From an uncultured Prevotella sp. (GTDB lineage: Bacteria; Bacteroidota; Bacteroidia; Bacteroidales; Bacteroidaceae), in the NCBI GenBank assembly GCA_905236455.1, contig CAJOPT010000004.1:19157-83156 (forward strand): DNA of 64,000 nt. The letters run 5' to 3'. The notes beneath the pieces are model-generated. The model ran no database searches. It was not told the DNA's origin and worked only from the letters and a program-made list of their open reading frames with translations. The translations under genes were made by a program, and so were the position numbers. Positions 36,229 to 45,481 of the stretch are shown here, in pieces (within the stretch, counting starts at the first letter, position 1; each line of letters begins with the position of its first letter).

Positions 36229-37509
36229 ATGTACATAACTCTCATTATAGGAATACTCATCACTATGATTCTGTCAGCTTTCTTCTCTGGCATGGAGATA
36301 GCTTTTGTATCAAGCAACCGTCTGCTGGCAGAGATGGATAAAGAAAAAAATGGTTTGGCACAACGGTGCATATCGATGTTCTATGCCAATCCAAATGCCT
36401 TTGTCTCCACAATGCTTGTTGGAAACAATATTGTGTTAGTAGTATATGGTATCCTTTTCGCAAAGTTATTTGACGCAACTCTTTTTCAGAATTTCGATTC
36501 TGGTATGCGTGTTGCCCTTGACACTATATGCTCAACTATAATAGTACTGTTTACCGGTGAATTTATTCCAAAGACCTTCTTTAAGAATAATCCGAACAAG
36601 CTACTGACATTGTTTGCTCCTTTGGCGTATTTCTTTTATATCATCCTTTGGCCGATAAGCAGGTTCGCTACTTTCTTGAGCCGTATATTCTTAAGGTTGT
36701 TAAATGTAAGAGTAGATACAGAAAATGATGATGGCGCTTTTACAAAAGTTGACCTGGACTATTTAGTTCAATCTACAATTGACAATGCACGTAGTGAGGA
36801 TGAGATTGAGGATGAGGTGAAAATTTTCCAAAATGCGCTGGAGTTTCCGGATACTAAAGTTCGAGACTGCATGGTTCCGCGAACAGAGATAAACGCAATA
36901 GAGTGGGGGGACTCACTGGACGGTCTTAAACAGCGTTTCATGGAGAGTGGCAACAGCAAAATTATTGTATACAAAGAAGATATTGACCATATCGTGGGAT
37001 ACATTCATTCCTCTGAGATGTTCAGAAACCCAACGGACTGGCATGATAGTGTTCGTGAGCTTCCTTTTGTTCCAGAAACAATGGCTGCACAGAAACTTAT
37101 GAAGATTTTCTTACAGCAGAAAAGGACGTTAGGAGTTGTCGTTGATGAGTTTGGCGGTACTAGCGGTATCGTAAGTCTAGAGGATATTGTGGAAGAGATC
37201 TTTGGTGATATCGAGGATGAGCATGACTCAACAAAATATATAGCCAAGCAGACTAACGAGCATGAATATGTTCTTTCTGCCAGACTTGAGATTGACAAAG
37301 TTAATGAGATGTTTGATATTGGACTACCAGAGAATGAAGACTATATGACTGTTGGAGGCTTCATACTACATTATTATCAAAGTTTCCCTAAACTGAATGA
37401 GGTTGTGAAAATAGGAAAATTCTCTTTTAAGATAATCAAAAATACAATGACAAAGATTGAGCTTGTCAAATTAACTGTTGACGATGGCTCGGAGAAGCAT
37501 ACAAAATAA
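36229..37509 (+). CDS. CNNM/CBS-domain membrane protein (HlyC/CorC family)
   Basis: Polytopic membrane protein of the CNNM (DUF21) type. Helices include ILITMILSAFFSGMEIAFVSS (the DUF21 signature near the N-terminus) and LAYFFYIILWPISRF. A cytosolic CBS pair follows (PDTKVRDCMVPRTEINAI; TLGVVVDEFGGTSGIVSLED, about 290-325) and then a CorC_HlyC domain (LEIDKVNEMFDIGLPENEDY). Known relatives handle magnesium or cobalt; some Bacteroidetes members are GldE-like and called hemolysins without proof. 426 aa is normal. It sits between lptC and the PpiD-type gene. Confidence 0.9.
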   Translation: MYITLIIGILITMILSAFFSGMEIAFVSSNRLLAEMDKEKNGLAQRCISMFYANPNAFVSTMLVGNNIVLVVYGILFAKLFDATLFQNFDSGMRVALDTICSTIIVLFTGEFIPKTFFKNNPNKLLTLFAPLAYFFYIILWPISRFATFLSRIFLRLLNVRVDTENDDGAFTKVDLDYLVQSTIDNARSEDEIEDEVKIFQNALEFPDTKVRDCMVPRTEINAIEWGDSLDGLKQRFMESGNSKIIVYKEDIDHIVGYIHSSEMFRNPTDWHDSVRELPFVPETMAAQKLMKIFLQQKRTLGVVVDEFGGTSGIVSLEDIVEEIFGDIEDEHDSTKYIAKQTNEHEYVLSARLEIDKVNEMFDIGLPENEDYMTVGGFILHYYQSFPKLNEVVKIGKFSFKIIKNTMTKIELVKLTVDDGSEKHTK

Positions 37510-37604
37510 GGGAAAATGCCTGTTTATATGTTCATAAAACGTGCGAAATAGGCACAAAGGGTGTTTTTTTTCAAAAAAAATATCGCTATTTACTTTTTTC
37601 TTTG

Positions 37605-37612
37605 TACTTTTG
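37605..37612 (+). promoter_or_regulatory. -7 promoter box of the PpiD-type gene
   Basis: TACTTTTG, 55 bp upstream of the ATG at 37668, in a 158-bp gap after the CNNM gene. No convincing -33 box. Confidence 0.5.
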
Positions 37613-37667
37613 TACGCATTTTGCGAATACATGGAATAATAATTAAAAAAAACGATAAATTTAAACA

Positions 37668-39821
37668 ATGGCAGCATTAGGAAAAATTAGAAGCAGAGGC
37701 GTGACTCTTATTATAATAATCGGTCTCGGTCTCTTTGCCTTCATCGCTGAGGAGGCATTCCGCTCTTGCAATGGCATTAAAGGTCAGGCAAGTCAGCAAA
37801 TTGGTGAAGTCTTAGGTGAGAAAATCAGTGTACAGGATTTTCAAAAGCTTGTTGATGAGTATCAGGACGCTGTGAAGTTCACCATGCAACGTGATAACTT
37901 ATCTGAAGATGAGCTGAACCAACTTAAAGATCAGGTATGGCAACAGTATATTGCCAATACCGTTGTGGAAAACGATGCAAAGAAAGTAGGGCTTACTGTT
38001 ACAGAGGAAGAGCTTCAGAACGTATTAAACGAGGGAACCAACACACTCCTCGCACAGACTCCATTCGTAAATCAGCAGACTGGACGTTTTGATGTTAACA
38101 TGCTCAAACAATTCCTTGATCAGTATAATAAAGCTAAGAATTCTAATGACCCTCAAGCAAGACAGCAGATAGACCAACTGACAAGTATCTATAATTATTG
38201 GTTGTTTGTTGAGAAGAATCTCCGTTCCCAGCTTCTTGCTCAGAAATATCAAGGACTGCTCTCTCGTTGTATCTTGTCAAACAAGGTTGAGGCAAAGATG
38301 GCTTTCAATGGCAAGAATGAGGAGAGTCAGATTCAGTTGGCTACTTTGGCATACAATACCATTAAGGATACTGACGTTAAAGTTGATGATTCAGAACTTC
38401 AGGCTAAATACGATGAACTGAAGCCAATGTTCAAACAACGGATTGAGACCCGCGATATAAAGTATGTTGACGTACAGATTAAAGCTACAGCATCAGACCG
38501 TTCTGGTTTGTCTAAAGAAATGAATGATTTCCAGAAGCAGTTGGCTGAGACCACAGATCCCGCTCAGGTAGTTAGCAAGAGTGCGTCACAAATTCCATAT
38601 ATCGGCGTTCCTGTATCAAAAAAGGCTTTTCCACAAGATATTGCAGCAAAGCTTGACTCCATGGCAATTGGCACAAGTGCTGTGTTTGAAAGCAAAAATG
38701 ACAATACATTTAATATTGTCCGTTTAATGTCAAAAACATCTGTTCCTGATTCTGTCCAATATCGTCAGATTCAGGTTGTCGCATCATCTGTAGATGAGGC
38801 ACGTTCTAAGGCAGACAGTATTATGACAGCTTTGCAGGGTGGGGCAGACTTTGAGACTCTTGCAAAGAAATATGGTCAGACTGCTGAAAAAGTATGGTTT
38901 ACAGGTCGTCAATATGAGGGTGCTCCTTCTATGAGTCAGGATAATCGTCAGTATATTGAGACTCTTATCAATACTGGTGTAAACGAAACCAAGAACCTTT
39001 CTCTGACTCAAGGAAATGTTATTATGCAGGTAGTTGACCGCCGTGCTATGACTGATAAGTACACTGCAGCTGTAATAAAGAAGTTTATTGATTTTACAAA
39101 GGAGACTCGTGCAGCTTCTTATAATAAGTTTAGTGAGTTTGTTACAAAATGTACAACTATTGAAGACCTTGAGAAGATAGCTGCTAAGTATGGCTACAAA
39201 GTTCAAGAGCAGGCAAATGTTTCTACTGCCGATCACAACGTAGCTGGTATTAGAGCAACTCGTGATGCCTTAAAATGGATTTTTGCAGCTAAGGAAGGTG
39301 AAATAAGCCCACTGTATGAGTGCGGTGATAATGACCACATGCTTGTTGTAGCTTTGACAAAGGCTCATCCACAGGGCTATCGTGACGTCAAAGACACTCA
39401 GGTTCAAGAGTTTCTCAGACGTGAAGTGTTGAAAGACAAGAAGGCTGATATGCTTATGGCAAAGGTAAAGGGTGTTAACAGCATCTCGGCTGCAAAGGCT
39501 AAGGGAGCAAAAGTTTCCACTCTTGACCAGATTACATTCGCATCACCAACATTTATCCCAGAAACTGGTGCCGCTGAGCCAGCTTTGTCTGGTGCCGTTG
39601 CTGCCACACCTTCTGGCAAATTCTCAAAAGCTCCAGTCAAAGGAAATTCGGGTGTTTATCTTTTTCAGGTGGTAAAGAAGACAAAGCGTGCTGACGCTAA
39701 ATATGATGAGAAGGCAGAAATTAGAACTGCTGCTCAACAAAACACTCAGATTTTGAGTAACTTCATGCAGGATCTTGTTCAGAAAGCAAATGTTGTTGAT
39801 AACCGTTATTTGTTCTTCTAA
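37668..39821 (+). CDS. Periplasmic peptidyl-prolyl isomerase/chaperone, PpiD/SurA type
   Basis: Membrane-anchored folding factor. The N-terminal helix (GVTLIIIIGLGLFAFIAEEAF) anchors it to the inner membrane. A SurA-like chaperone domain follows (QQIGEVLGEKISVQDFQKLV; LTVTEEELQNVLNEG), then one or two parvulin-type regions: VQYRQIQVVASSVDEARSKADSIM and ADFETLAKKYGQTAEK (about 365-415) are parvulin-like. A second, weaker module precedes the C-terminus. 717 aa is the usual size for Bacteroidetes PpiD-like proteins. It closes the envelope cluster and is followed by a strong terminator. Isomerase activity is inferred. Confidence 0.9.
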   Translation: MAALGKIRSRGVTLIIIIGLGLFAFIAEEAFRSCNGIKGQASQQIGEVLGEKISVQDFQKLVDEYQDAVKFTMQRDNLSEDELNQLKDQVWQQYIANTVVENDAKKVGLTVTEEELQNVLNEGTNTLLAQTPFVNQQTGRFDVNMLKQFLDQYNKAKNSNDPQARQQIDQLTSIYNYWLFVEKNLRSQLLAQKYQGLLSRCILSNKVEAKMAFNGKNEESQIQLATLAYNTIKDTDVKVDDSELQAKYDELKPMFKQRIETRDIKYVDVQIKATASDRSGLSKEMNDFQKQLAETTDPAQVVSKSASQIPYIGVPVSKKAFPQDIAAKLDSMAIGTSAVFESKNDNTFNIVRLMSKTSVPDSVQYRQIQVVASSVDEARSKADSIMTALQGGADFETLAKKYGQTAEKVWFTGRQYEGAPSMSQDNRQYIETLINTGVNETKNLSLTQGNVIMQVVDRRAMTDKYTAAVIKKFIDFTKETRAASYNKFSEFVTKCTTIEDLEKIAAKYGYKVQEQANVSTADHNVAGIRATRDALKWIFAAKEGEISPLYECGDNDHMLVVALTKAHPQGYRDVKDTQVQEFLRREVLKDKKADMLMAKVKGVNSISAAKAKGAKVSTLDQITFASPTFIPETGAAEPALSGAVAATPSGKFSKAPVKGNSGVYLFQVVKKTKRADAKYDEKAEIRTAAQQNTQILSNFMQDLVQKANVVDNRYLFF

Positions 39822-39868
39822 AAAGAAAACTGATAAGAGATAATTTATTTAACTATAATATTTTATTG

Positions 39869-39900
39869 AGGTGGAACTTTTTATAAGTTCCACCTTTTTT
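39869..39900 (+). terminator. Rho-independent terminator after the PpiD-type gene
   Basis: An 11-bp perfect stem AGGTGGAACTT / AAGTTCCACCT with a 5-nt loop, ending in a run of six Ts. This is the clearest intrinsic terminator in the window. Confidence 0.9.
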
Positions 39901-39968
39901 GATTATTTCTTTTATTCTATAAGTAAATATTTGTGTATAGAGAGAAAGATATATTGCAAAAAAATTAT

Positions 39969-40018
39969 TAATTTTGTAGCCATTGATAGAATGAAGGGCT
40001 TTCCTAAGCCTAAATTTG
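39969..40018 (+). promoter_or_regulatory. Tandem -7 boxes upstream of the DUF5686-type gene
   Basis: TAATTTTG (39969-39976) and TAAATTTG (40011-40018) both fit TAnnTTTG; the second ends 13 bp before the ATG at 40032. Which is used, or whether both are, cannot be told. Confidence 0.5.
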
Positions 40019-40031
40019 CATAATCGGCATT

Positions 40032-42095
40032 ATGATAAATAAAGTGTCTGGATTATTATGTATGCTCTTTTTAACTATTACTACTATTAAATTAAATGGA
40101 GCAAATGAAAATAATGAGATATTGCTTAAGGTCTTTCATTACCAAGAGCAGTTCAAGAATTCTATGCCAGATTCAATTATCACCAATGCATACATGAAAT
40201 ATACAATAAACATTGCAAAGAAGAACGCTCTTCTTATGACTGTTCCGACAATGTACAGACCATATAGAATGAAAGAAAGGAAATTCTTTACAGAGAACTA
40301 TTCCAATATTATATACTACAATCGTGATAAGGTAAAAGTTAAAAGACAAATAAAAGTTACGACAAATACAAGAGGTAACGACCTCTTTGACTATATGTTG
40401 AAATTTCTTGGACCTGATATATATGAGCCGACAATTGTTGAGAACATTTTATTATCCCCTTTTAATAAACACAACAGGAGATTTTATATTTATCATAACA
40501 TTGCAAACGATAGCATTACCACAACTATTCGATTTCGTCCTAAAGTAAAGAACACTCAACTTGTTCGTGGTGATGCGGTCATTGAGAATGCCACTGGCCG
40601 CATTGTTTTGTATCAAATACGCGGTGAATACGATATGGTACGTTTTAATCTATATGCCATAATGGGAAAAGAAGGATACAAAAGCCTGTTTCCTATAGAA
40701 TGTAACGTTAATGCGCGACTCTCGTACATAGGAAACAAGGTGTTATCTAATTTTCATGCAATATATGAACTTGATAAGACACTTCCAGACTCAATAGTAG
40801 ACTCCAAAGACCGGAGTATTCTTCGTCAGGTCCGTCCCATACCATTATCAAAGCGAGAGAAAGAAATAGTTGATGAGTATCGTGAGAAAAGGAAAACTGA
40901 ACAATTACTGGAAATACATGACACCGCAAAAGTACAAGAAGAGTCTGAGAAACGTAATATGGTTAAATATATTTTCTGGGATGTTATTGGTGATAACCTA
41001 CTAAACAAGATTACCGCAGACTTCGGAGAAGACCAAAAAGGACATCTGCGTATCGGACCTATCTTCAATCCACTGTATTTCGGTTACAATGAGAAACAGA
41101 AGCTTGTATATAAGTTTGATACACGTCTGACATATGCGATAAGTGCTAACAGTGATTTATATGTGAGGTTACGAATGGGATATTCATTCAAATTAGACCA
41201 GTTTTATATAAAGACACCATTCAGATGGAACTTCAACAAACGCAAAAACGGATATATAGAAGCTTATTTCTCTAATGGTGACAGAATTTACAATTCCACC
41301 ATATTAGATCATGTGAAAGAGACTCACCCAAAGCGAATTGATGATCTCGACAACATGAAACTGGATTATTTCCGTGAATTGGAGCTTAAGATGTTTGTAA
41401 ACTACGATTTAACAGAAAAGTTCGGTTTACAGTTAGGTTATGTATACAGACGTAGGTCTGCTATATCGCCTCAACATTTCAAGGAGGTTGACAAACCGAC
41501 ACGTTACAACACCTTCTCACCTATGATGCAATTACAATACCGACCAGCTGGTTATAAAGGAGTTATTCTGACAGCAGACTTTGAGAATGGTCTTAGAAAA
41601 GTCTTCTCTTCTGACGCTAAGTATTTCCGGTTTGAGATTGACGCGTCATATATTCATCAGATGTCTTGCATGCGATCTTTGTCAATGCGAGTCGGAAGCG
41701 GCTTCTATATATTAAAAGGTGATAATCAATATTTTCTTGATTACTCAAATTTCTGTGAAAACAATATTCTTACAGGCTGGAATGATGACTGGACTGGAGA
41801 ATTTGAATTGTTGAATAGTACATGGTACAATGCGTCAGACTATTATTTTCGCACAAACATTACTTATGAATCGCCACTACTGATATTATCTCGTATGCCT
41901 ATTGTGGGACATTTTACAGAGAAAGAGCGCATTTATCTCAGCGGACTGCACGTAAGAAGTCTGCATCCGTATATTGAGTGTGGTTATGGATTTACCAACA
42001 GACTGTTTTCTATGGGAGTGTTTATGGGATTTAGCCAGCAGCATTTCGAAGGTTTTGGCTTTAAGTTTGGTTTTGAGTTATTTAACAACTGGTAA
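40032..42095 (+). CDS. DUF5686-type outer-membrane protein
   Basis: Exported protein with a signal peptide (LLCMLFLTITTIKLNG). The N-terminal domain to about residue 230 contains FIYHNIANDSITTTIRF-like sequence and the GDAVIENATGRIVLYQIRGEYD segment typical of DUF5686; the usual carboxypeptidase-like domain at the extreme N-terminus of this family is missing or very short. From about residue 340 on it is barrel-like (HLRIGPIFNPLYFGYNEKQKL ... GFGFKFGFELFNNW), with a final aromatic residue as in outer-membrane barrels. 687 aa. It lies 26 bp before the addA-like gene. Function unknown. Confidence 0.8.
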   Translation: MINKVSGLLCMLFLTITTIKLNGANENNEILLKVFHYQEQFKNSMPDSIITNAYMKYTINIAKKNALLMTVPTMYRPYRMKERKFFTENYSNIIYYNRDKVKVKRQIKVTTNTRGNDLFDYMLKFLGPDIYEPTIVENILLSPFNKHNRRFYIYHNIANDSITTTIRFRPKVKNTQLVRGDAVIENATGRIVLYQIRGEYDMVRFNLYAIMGKEGYKSLFPIECNVNARLSYIGNKVLSNFHAIYELDKTLPDSIVDSKDRSILRQVRPIPLSKREKEIVDEYREKRKTEQLLEIHDTAKVQEESEKRNMVKYIFWDVIGDNLLNKITADFGEDQKGHLRIGPIFNPLYFGYNEKQKLVYKFDTRLTYAISANSDLYVRLRMGYSFKLDQFYIKTPFRWNFNKRKNGYIEAYFSNGDRIYNSTILDHVKETHPKRIDDLDNMKLDYFRELELKMFVNYDLTEKFGLQLGYVYRRRSAISPQHFKEVDKPTRYNTFSPMMQLQYRPAGYKGVILTADFENGLRKVFSSDAKYFRFEIDASYIHQMSCMRSLSMRVGSGFYILKGDNQYFLDYSNFCENNILTGWNDDWTGEFELLNSTWYNASDYYFRTNITYESPLLILSRMPIVGHFTEKERIYLSGLHVRSLHPYIECGYGFTNRLFSMGVFMGFSQQHFEGFGFKFGFELFNNW

Positions 42096-42121
42096 GAAAC
42101 ATAAAAAGAAAGAACATATAT

Positions 42122-45100
42122 ATGGAGGATTTGAGACACACCTCTCCCCCACTGACTGTATACAAAGCCAGTGCCGGTTCTGGCAAGACATTTACTCTTG
42201 CCATAGAATATATTTCATTGCTCATACATAACCCTAAGAATTATGAGCGAATTCTCGCAGTAACGTTTACCAACAAGGCTACGGAAGAGATGAAGATGCG
42301 CATTATCGGACAACTCTATGGAATATGGAAAGAATTGCCTGATTCTAAAGACTATATGGATAAGATTATAGAAAAGACCGGTAAGAATAAAGACACCATA
42401 GTAAAGAATGCCGGTATTGCTCTATCGTTGCTTATCCACCACTACAATCAATTCCGGGTACAGACTATTGATGCCTTCTTCCAAAGTGTTTTACGTAACT
42501 TGGCACGTGAATTAGACCTCACTCCGAGTTTACGAATAGACCTTAACGACCGTCAGGTTGAGGAGGCTGCAGTCGATAATCTTATTTTGGAACTGACACC
42601 AGGTAATCCGCTCATGCATTGGTTACTTGATTACATTAATCATAATATACAAGAAGACCAAAGCTGGAATGTCATTGGAGAGATTAAGAAATTCGGTCTT
42701 AATATCTTTCGGGACTTCTATAAGAAACACGAAATGGAATTAAACCGGCTGATGCAAAGCAATAAATTTTTCGATACATACATAAGCCGGTTACGAGGAC
42801 AACGGCAACGCATACAGGAAGAATACGCAAAAGATATTAAGGAACTGACAAATCTTTTCCAGAACTCAGGATATGACAATCCGGAATATTACAAGTATGC
42901 CAACCAGGGCTCTATATACAAATTTATCCATAGCATACAAGACTGTCCCATAAACAATAATCCCCTGCCCGGACGTGTATTGACATTCATCGATGATCCA
43001 AATAAAATGACTCAAAACGTGGTTGACAAGCAAGAATTCCTTAACTTTGCCAACCAGACATTAATCCCACACTTGAATTCTTTCATAGAAAAACGGACCG
43101 GGCTGTGGTGCGAGTATCAATCAATATCACTGACTCTTAGTCATTTAAGTCAATTGCGACTATTGCATGCCATTGCTGCGAAGGTTGATGAGCTGAACAT
43201 GACAGCAAACCGTTTCCAATTAAGCAACACACAATCGTTACTAAGCAGCCTTATTGCTGATAGTGACTCTCCTTTTATCTTTGAGAAGATTGGCACACAA
43301 CTAAAACACATCATGATAGATGAGTTCCAAGATACCAGTACATTACAATGGAAAAACTTTAAGGTATTGCTTGATAACTGTCTGTCAAACAGCGGATCAC
43401 ACGATTTGATTGTAGGAGATGTCAAACAAAGTATCTATAGATGGCGTGCAGGCGACTGGAAACTGCTCAATGACATTGAACACGATTTCCATCAGGAGCA
43501 ATTAAAGGTAGAGCCATTAGACACAAACTATCGCTCAGAACAGAAAATCATAGAATTCAATAATGTGTTCTTTGAAGAAGCTGTAAAGAAAACAGTTACA
43601 GAACTTGAAAAAGACAACATAAAGAACCATCAGCAACTGACTAAAGCCTATGCTGATACTAGCCAGAAAATAAAAAAATCAAATAAGAAAGGTTATGTAA
43701 GGATTGAGCTTTATCCAAATACCGATTACCAAGACACCATTATGACGCGCCTATTGGAAAGCATTGACGAATTGCTGGAGAAAGGAGTTGCTCTGCATGA
43801 CATTGCTATACTCGTTAGAGCCAATAATGACATTCAAGCAATAGCTACCCTACTCATGCGCGAGCGTCCTGAAATAAACCTAATTTCTGACGAGGCTTTC
43901 CGTCTCGACGCATCTTTGGCTGTAAATATTCTGATAGATACCTTGAGAATTCTCGTGCAACCAGATGATCTTGTTACCCTCGCGCGTCTTACAAAAGCAT
44001 ACCATCAGCATGTTTTAAATGACATGGATGACATGGATGACGTGGTGAACCTCATAGTTACCGACAAATATCCAGAAAGTGATTGTGCGAATAAAAAACA
44101 GAGAATGGCAGAACTTGTAAAAGACAAACTATATAGCACATTACCTGAGGCTTTACGCACTGAGCGTCACCAGCTTCTAACAATGCCACTCGCAGACCTT
44201 GTCGATAAGTTATATGCTCTGTTTCAACTCAATACGCTATTTCATCAAAGTGCTTATATATGTTGTTTTTATGATTGCCTTGGTGAATATCTGCAAGACC
44301 ACGTTGCCGATATAAGCCAGTTCCTGGTGGAGTGGGATGAAAAACTTCACGAGAAAACTATACAAAGCGATGAGACCGACGGCTTAAGAATCATATCCAT
44401 CCATAAGAGTAAGGGGTTGGAGTTCGATACCGTCATTATTCCATTCTGCGACTGGCAATTGGAACGGAATAGCATAATCTGGTGCGAAAAGAAAGAGACT
44501 CCACCTTTCGACCAATTACCAGTCATTCCAATAGACTTCAGCCGTAAGAACATGAAAGGCACTGTATATGAGGAGGACTATCAAGAAGAGCATCTGCAAA
44601 ACATAGTCGACAATATGAATCTCTTATATGTCGCCTTCACCCGAGCTGGCAAAAATCTTATAATAACAGGCAAGCGAATGTCTGAGAAACGTAAGAAAGA
44701 AAAAGCAAGTCTCGTCATCTCATCCAACAGGAGTGAGGTTATTGAAGAATCACTTGAACAGATTTCTAAAGAATTAGAGGAGTGTCGTTATGAAACTCCT
44801 TCCACGGATAAAGATCCTATATTATTCGAATATGGTAAGCTTGAGAATACATTGCTGCAACAAGAAAAGACTGATGACGACCAGGAAGAAACTCAAAATG
44901 TCTTTCTCTCCCCTGCTCTACCGGTAAAAATACATATAGAGACACATACTAGCCCGGTACAATTCTTACAAAGCAACAAAAGTCGTGACTTTGTAAGTGG
45001 TGAAGACGAGACACCGAGAGATACAAGATATATCAAACTTGGTAACATACTGCACTTGTTGTTCTCCACTATTCACACTACAAATGATATCAATGACAAG

Positions 45101-45475
45101 CTACGGGAACTGGAGTTTGACGGTATTCTGTATGATGATGAGATAACTGAGAAAGACATTCGCGAGAAACTAAAGAAAGCCTTTTTAAATAACCATGTAA
45201 AAGATTGGTTCTCAGGAAGATGGAAATTATACAATGAATGTACAATTCTTTCAAAAGACGAAAAAGGAGCTATGGTTGAGTGTCGTCCTGACCGTGTTAT
45301 GGAATCAGATGACGAAATCATTGTTGTTGACTTCAAGTTTGGAAAACCTCACGAGGGATACAAAGACCAAGTTCAAGAATACATGCGCTTGCTGTCACAA
45401 ATGAGTAACAAGCATGTCAAAGGCTACCTTTGGTACGTGCTTCGTCATGAAATAGTTAATGTAGAACGGAAATAG
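42122..45475 (+). CDS. UvrD/Rep-type helicase-nuclease, AddA-like
   Basis: Helicase-nuclease subunit for double-strand break repair, counterpart of AddA/RecB. SF1A helicase motifs are clear: Walker A YKASAGSGKTFTLAIEY, motif Ia AVTFTNKATEEM, motif II IMIDEFQDTSTLQW, motif III DVKQSIYRWRAGD, motif V SIHKSKGLEFDTVIIP and motif VI YVAFTRAGKNL. The C-terminus carries a PD-(D/E)XK nuclease of the RecB type (VECRPDRV ... IIVVDFKFG ... QVQEYMRLL). 1117 aa is normal. The partner gene follows 6 bp later. Chi recognition specifics are not known here. Confidence 0.93.
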   Translation: MEDLRHTSPPLTVYKASAGSGKTFTLAIEYISLLIHNPKNYERILAVTFTNKATEEMKMRIIGQLYGIWKELPDSKDYMDKIIEKTGKNKDTIVKNAGIALSLLIHHYNQFRVQTIDAFFQSVLRNLARELDLTPSLRIDLNDRQVEEAAVDNLILELTPGNPLMHWLLDYINHNIQEDQSWNVIGEIKKFGLNIFRDFYKKHEMELNRLMQSNKFFDTYISRLRGQRQRIQEEYAKDIKELTNLFQNSGYDNPEYYKYANQGSIYKFIHSIQDCPINNNPLPGRVLTFIDDPNKMTQNVVDKQEFLNFANQTLIPHLNSFIEKRTGLWCEYQSISLTLSHLSQLRLLHAIAAKVDELNMTANRFQLSNTQSLLSSLIADSDSPFIFEKIGTQLKHIMIDEFQDTSTLQWKNFKVLLDNCLSNSGSHDLIVGDVKQSIYRWRAGDWKLLNDIEHDFHQEQLKVEPLDTNYRSEQKIIEFNNVFFEEAVKKTVTELEKDNIKNHQQLTKAYADTSQKIKKSNKKGYVRIELYPNTDYQDTIMTRLLESIDELLEKGVALHDIAILVRANNDIQAIATLLMRERPEINLISDEAFRLDASLAVNILIDTLRILVQPDDLVTLARLTKAYHQHVLNDMDDMDDVVNLIVTDKYPESDCANKKQRMAELVKDKLYSTLPEALRTERHQLLTMPLADLVDKLYALFQLNTLFHQSAYICCFYDCLGEYLQDHVADISQFLVEWDEKLHEKTIQSDETDGLRIISIHKSKGLEFDTVIIPFCDWQLERNSIIWCEKKETPPFDQLPVIPIDFSRKNMKGTVYEEDYQEEHLQNIVDNMNLLYVAFTRAGKNLIITGKRMSEKRKKEKASLVISSNRSEVIEESLEQISKELEECRYETPSTDKDPILFEYGKLENTLLQQEKTDDDQEETQNVFLSPALPVKIHIETHTSPVQFLQSNKSRDFVSGEDETPRDTRYIKLGNILHLLFSTIHTTNDINDKLRELEFDGILYDDEITEKDIREKLKKAFLNNHVKDWFSGRWKLYNECTILSKDEKGAMVECRPDRVMESDDEIIVVDFKFGKPHEGYKDQVQEYMRLLSQMSNKHVKGYLWYVLRHEIVNVERK

Positions 45476-45481
45476 AGAAGA

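Noticed and set aside
44020-44046. In-frame 9-bp repeat (ATGGATGAC) inside the addA-like gene
   Set aside because: Only two copies coding for a short acidic stretch; too little to call a variable repeat.
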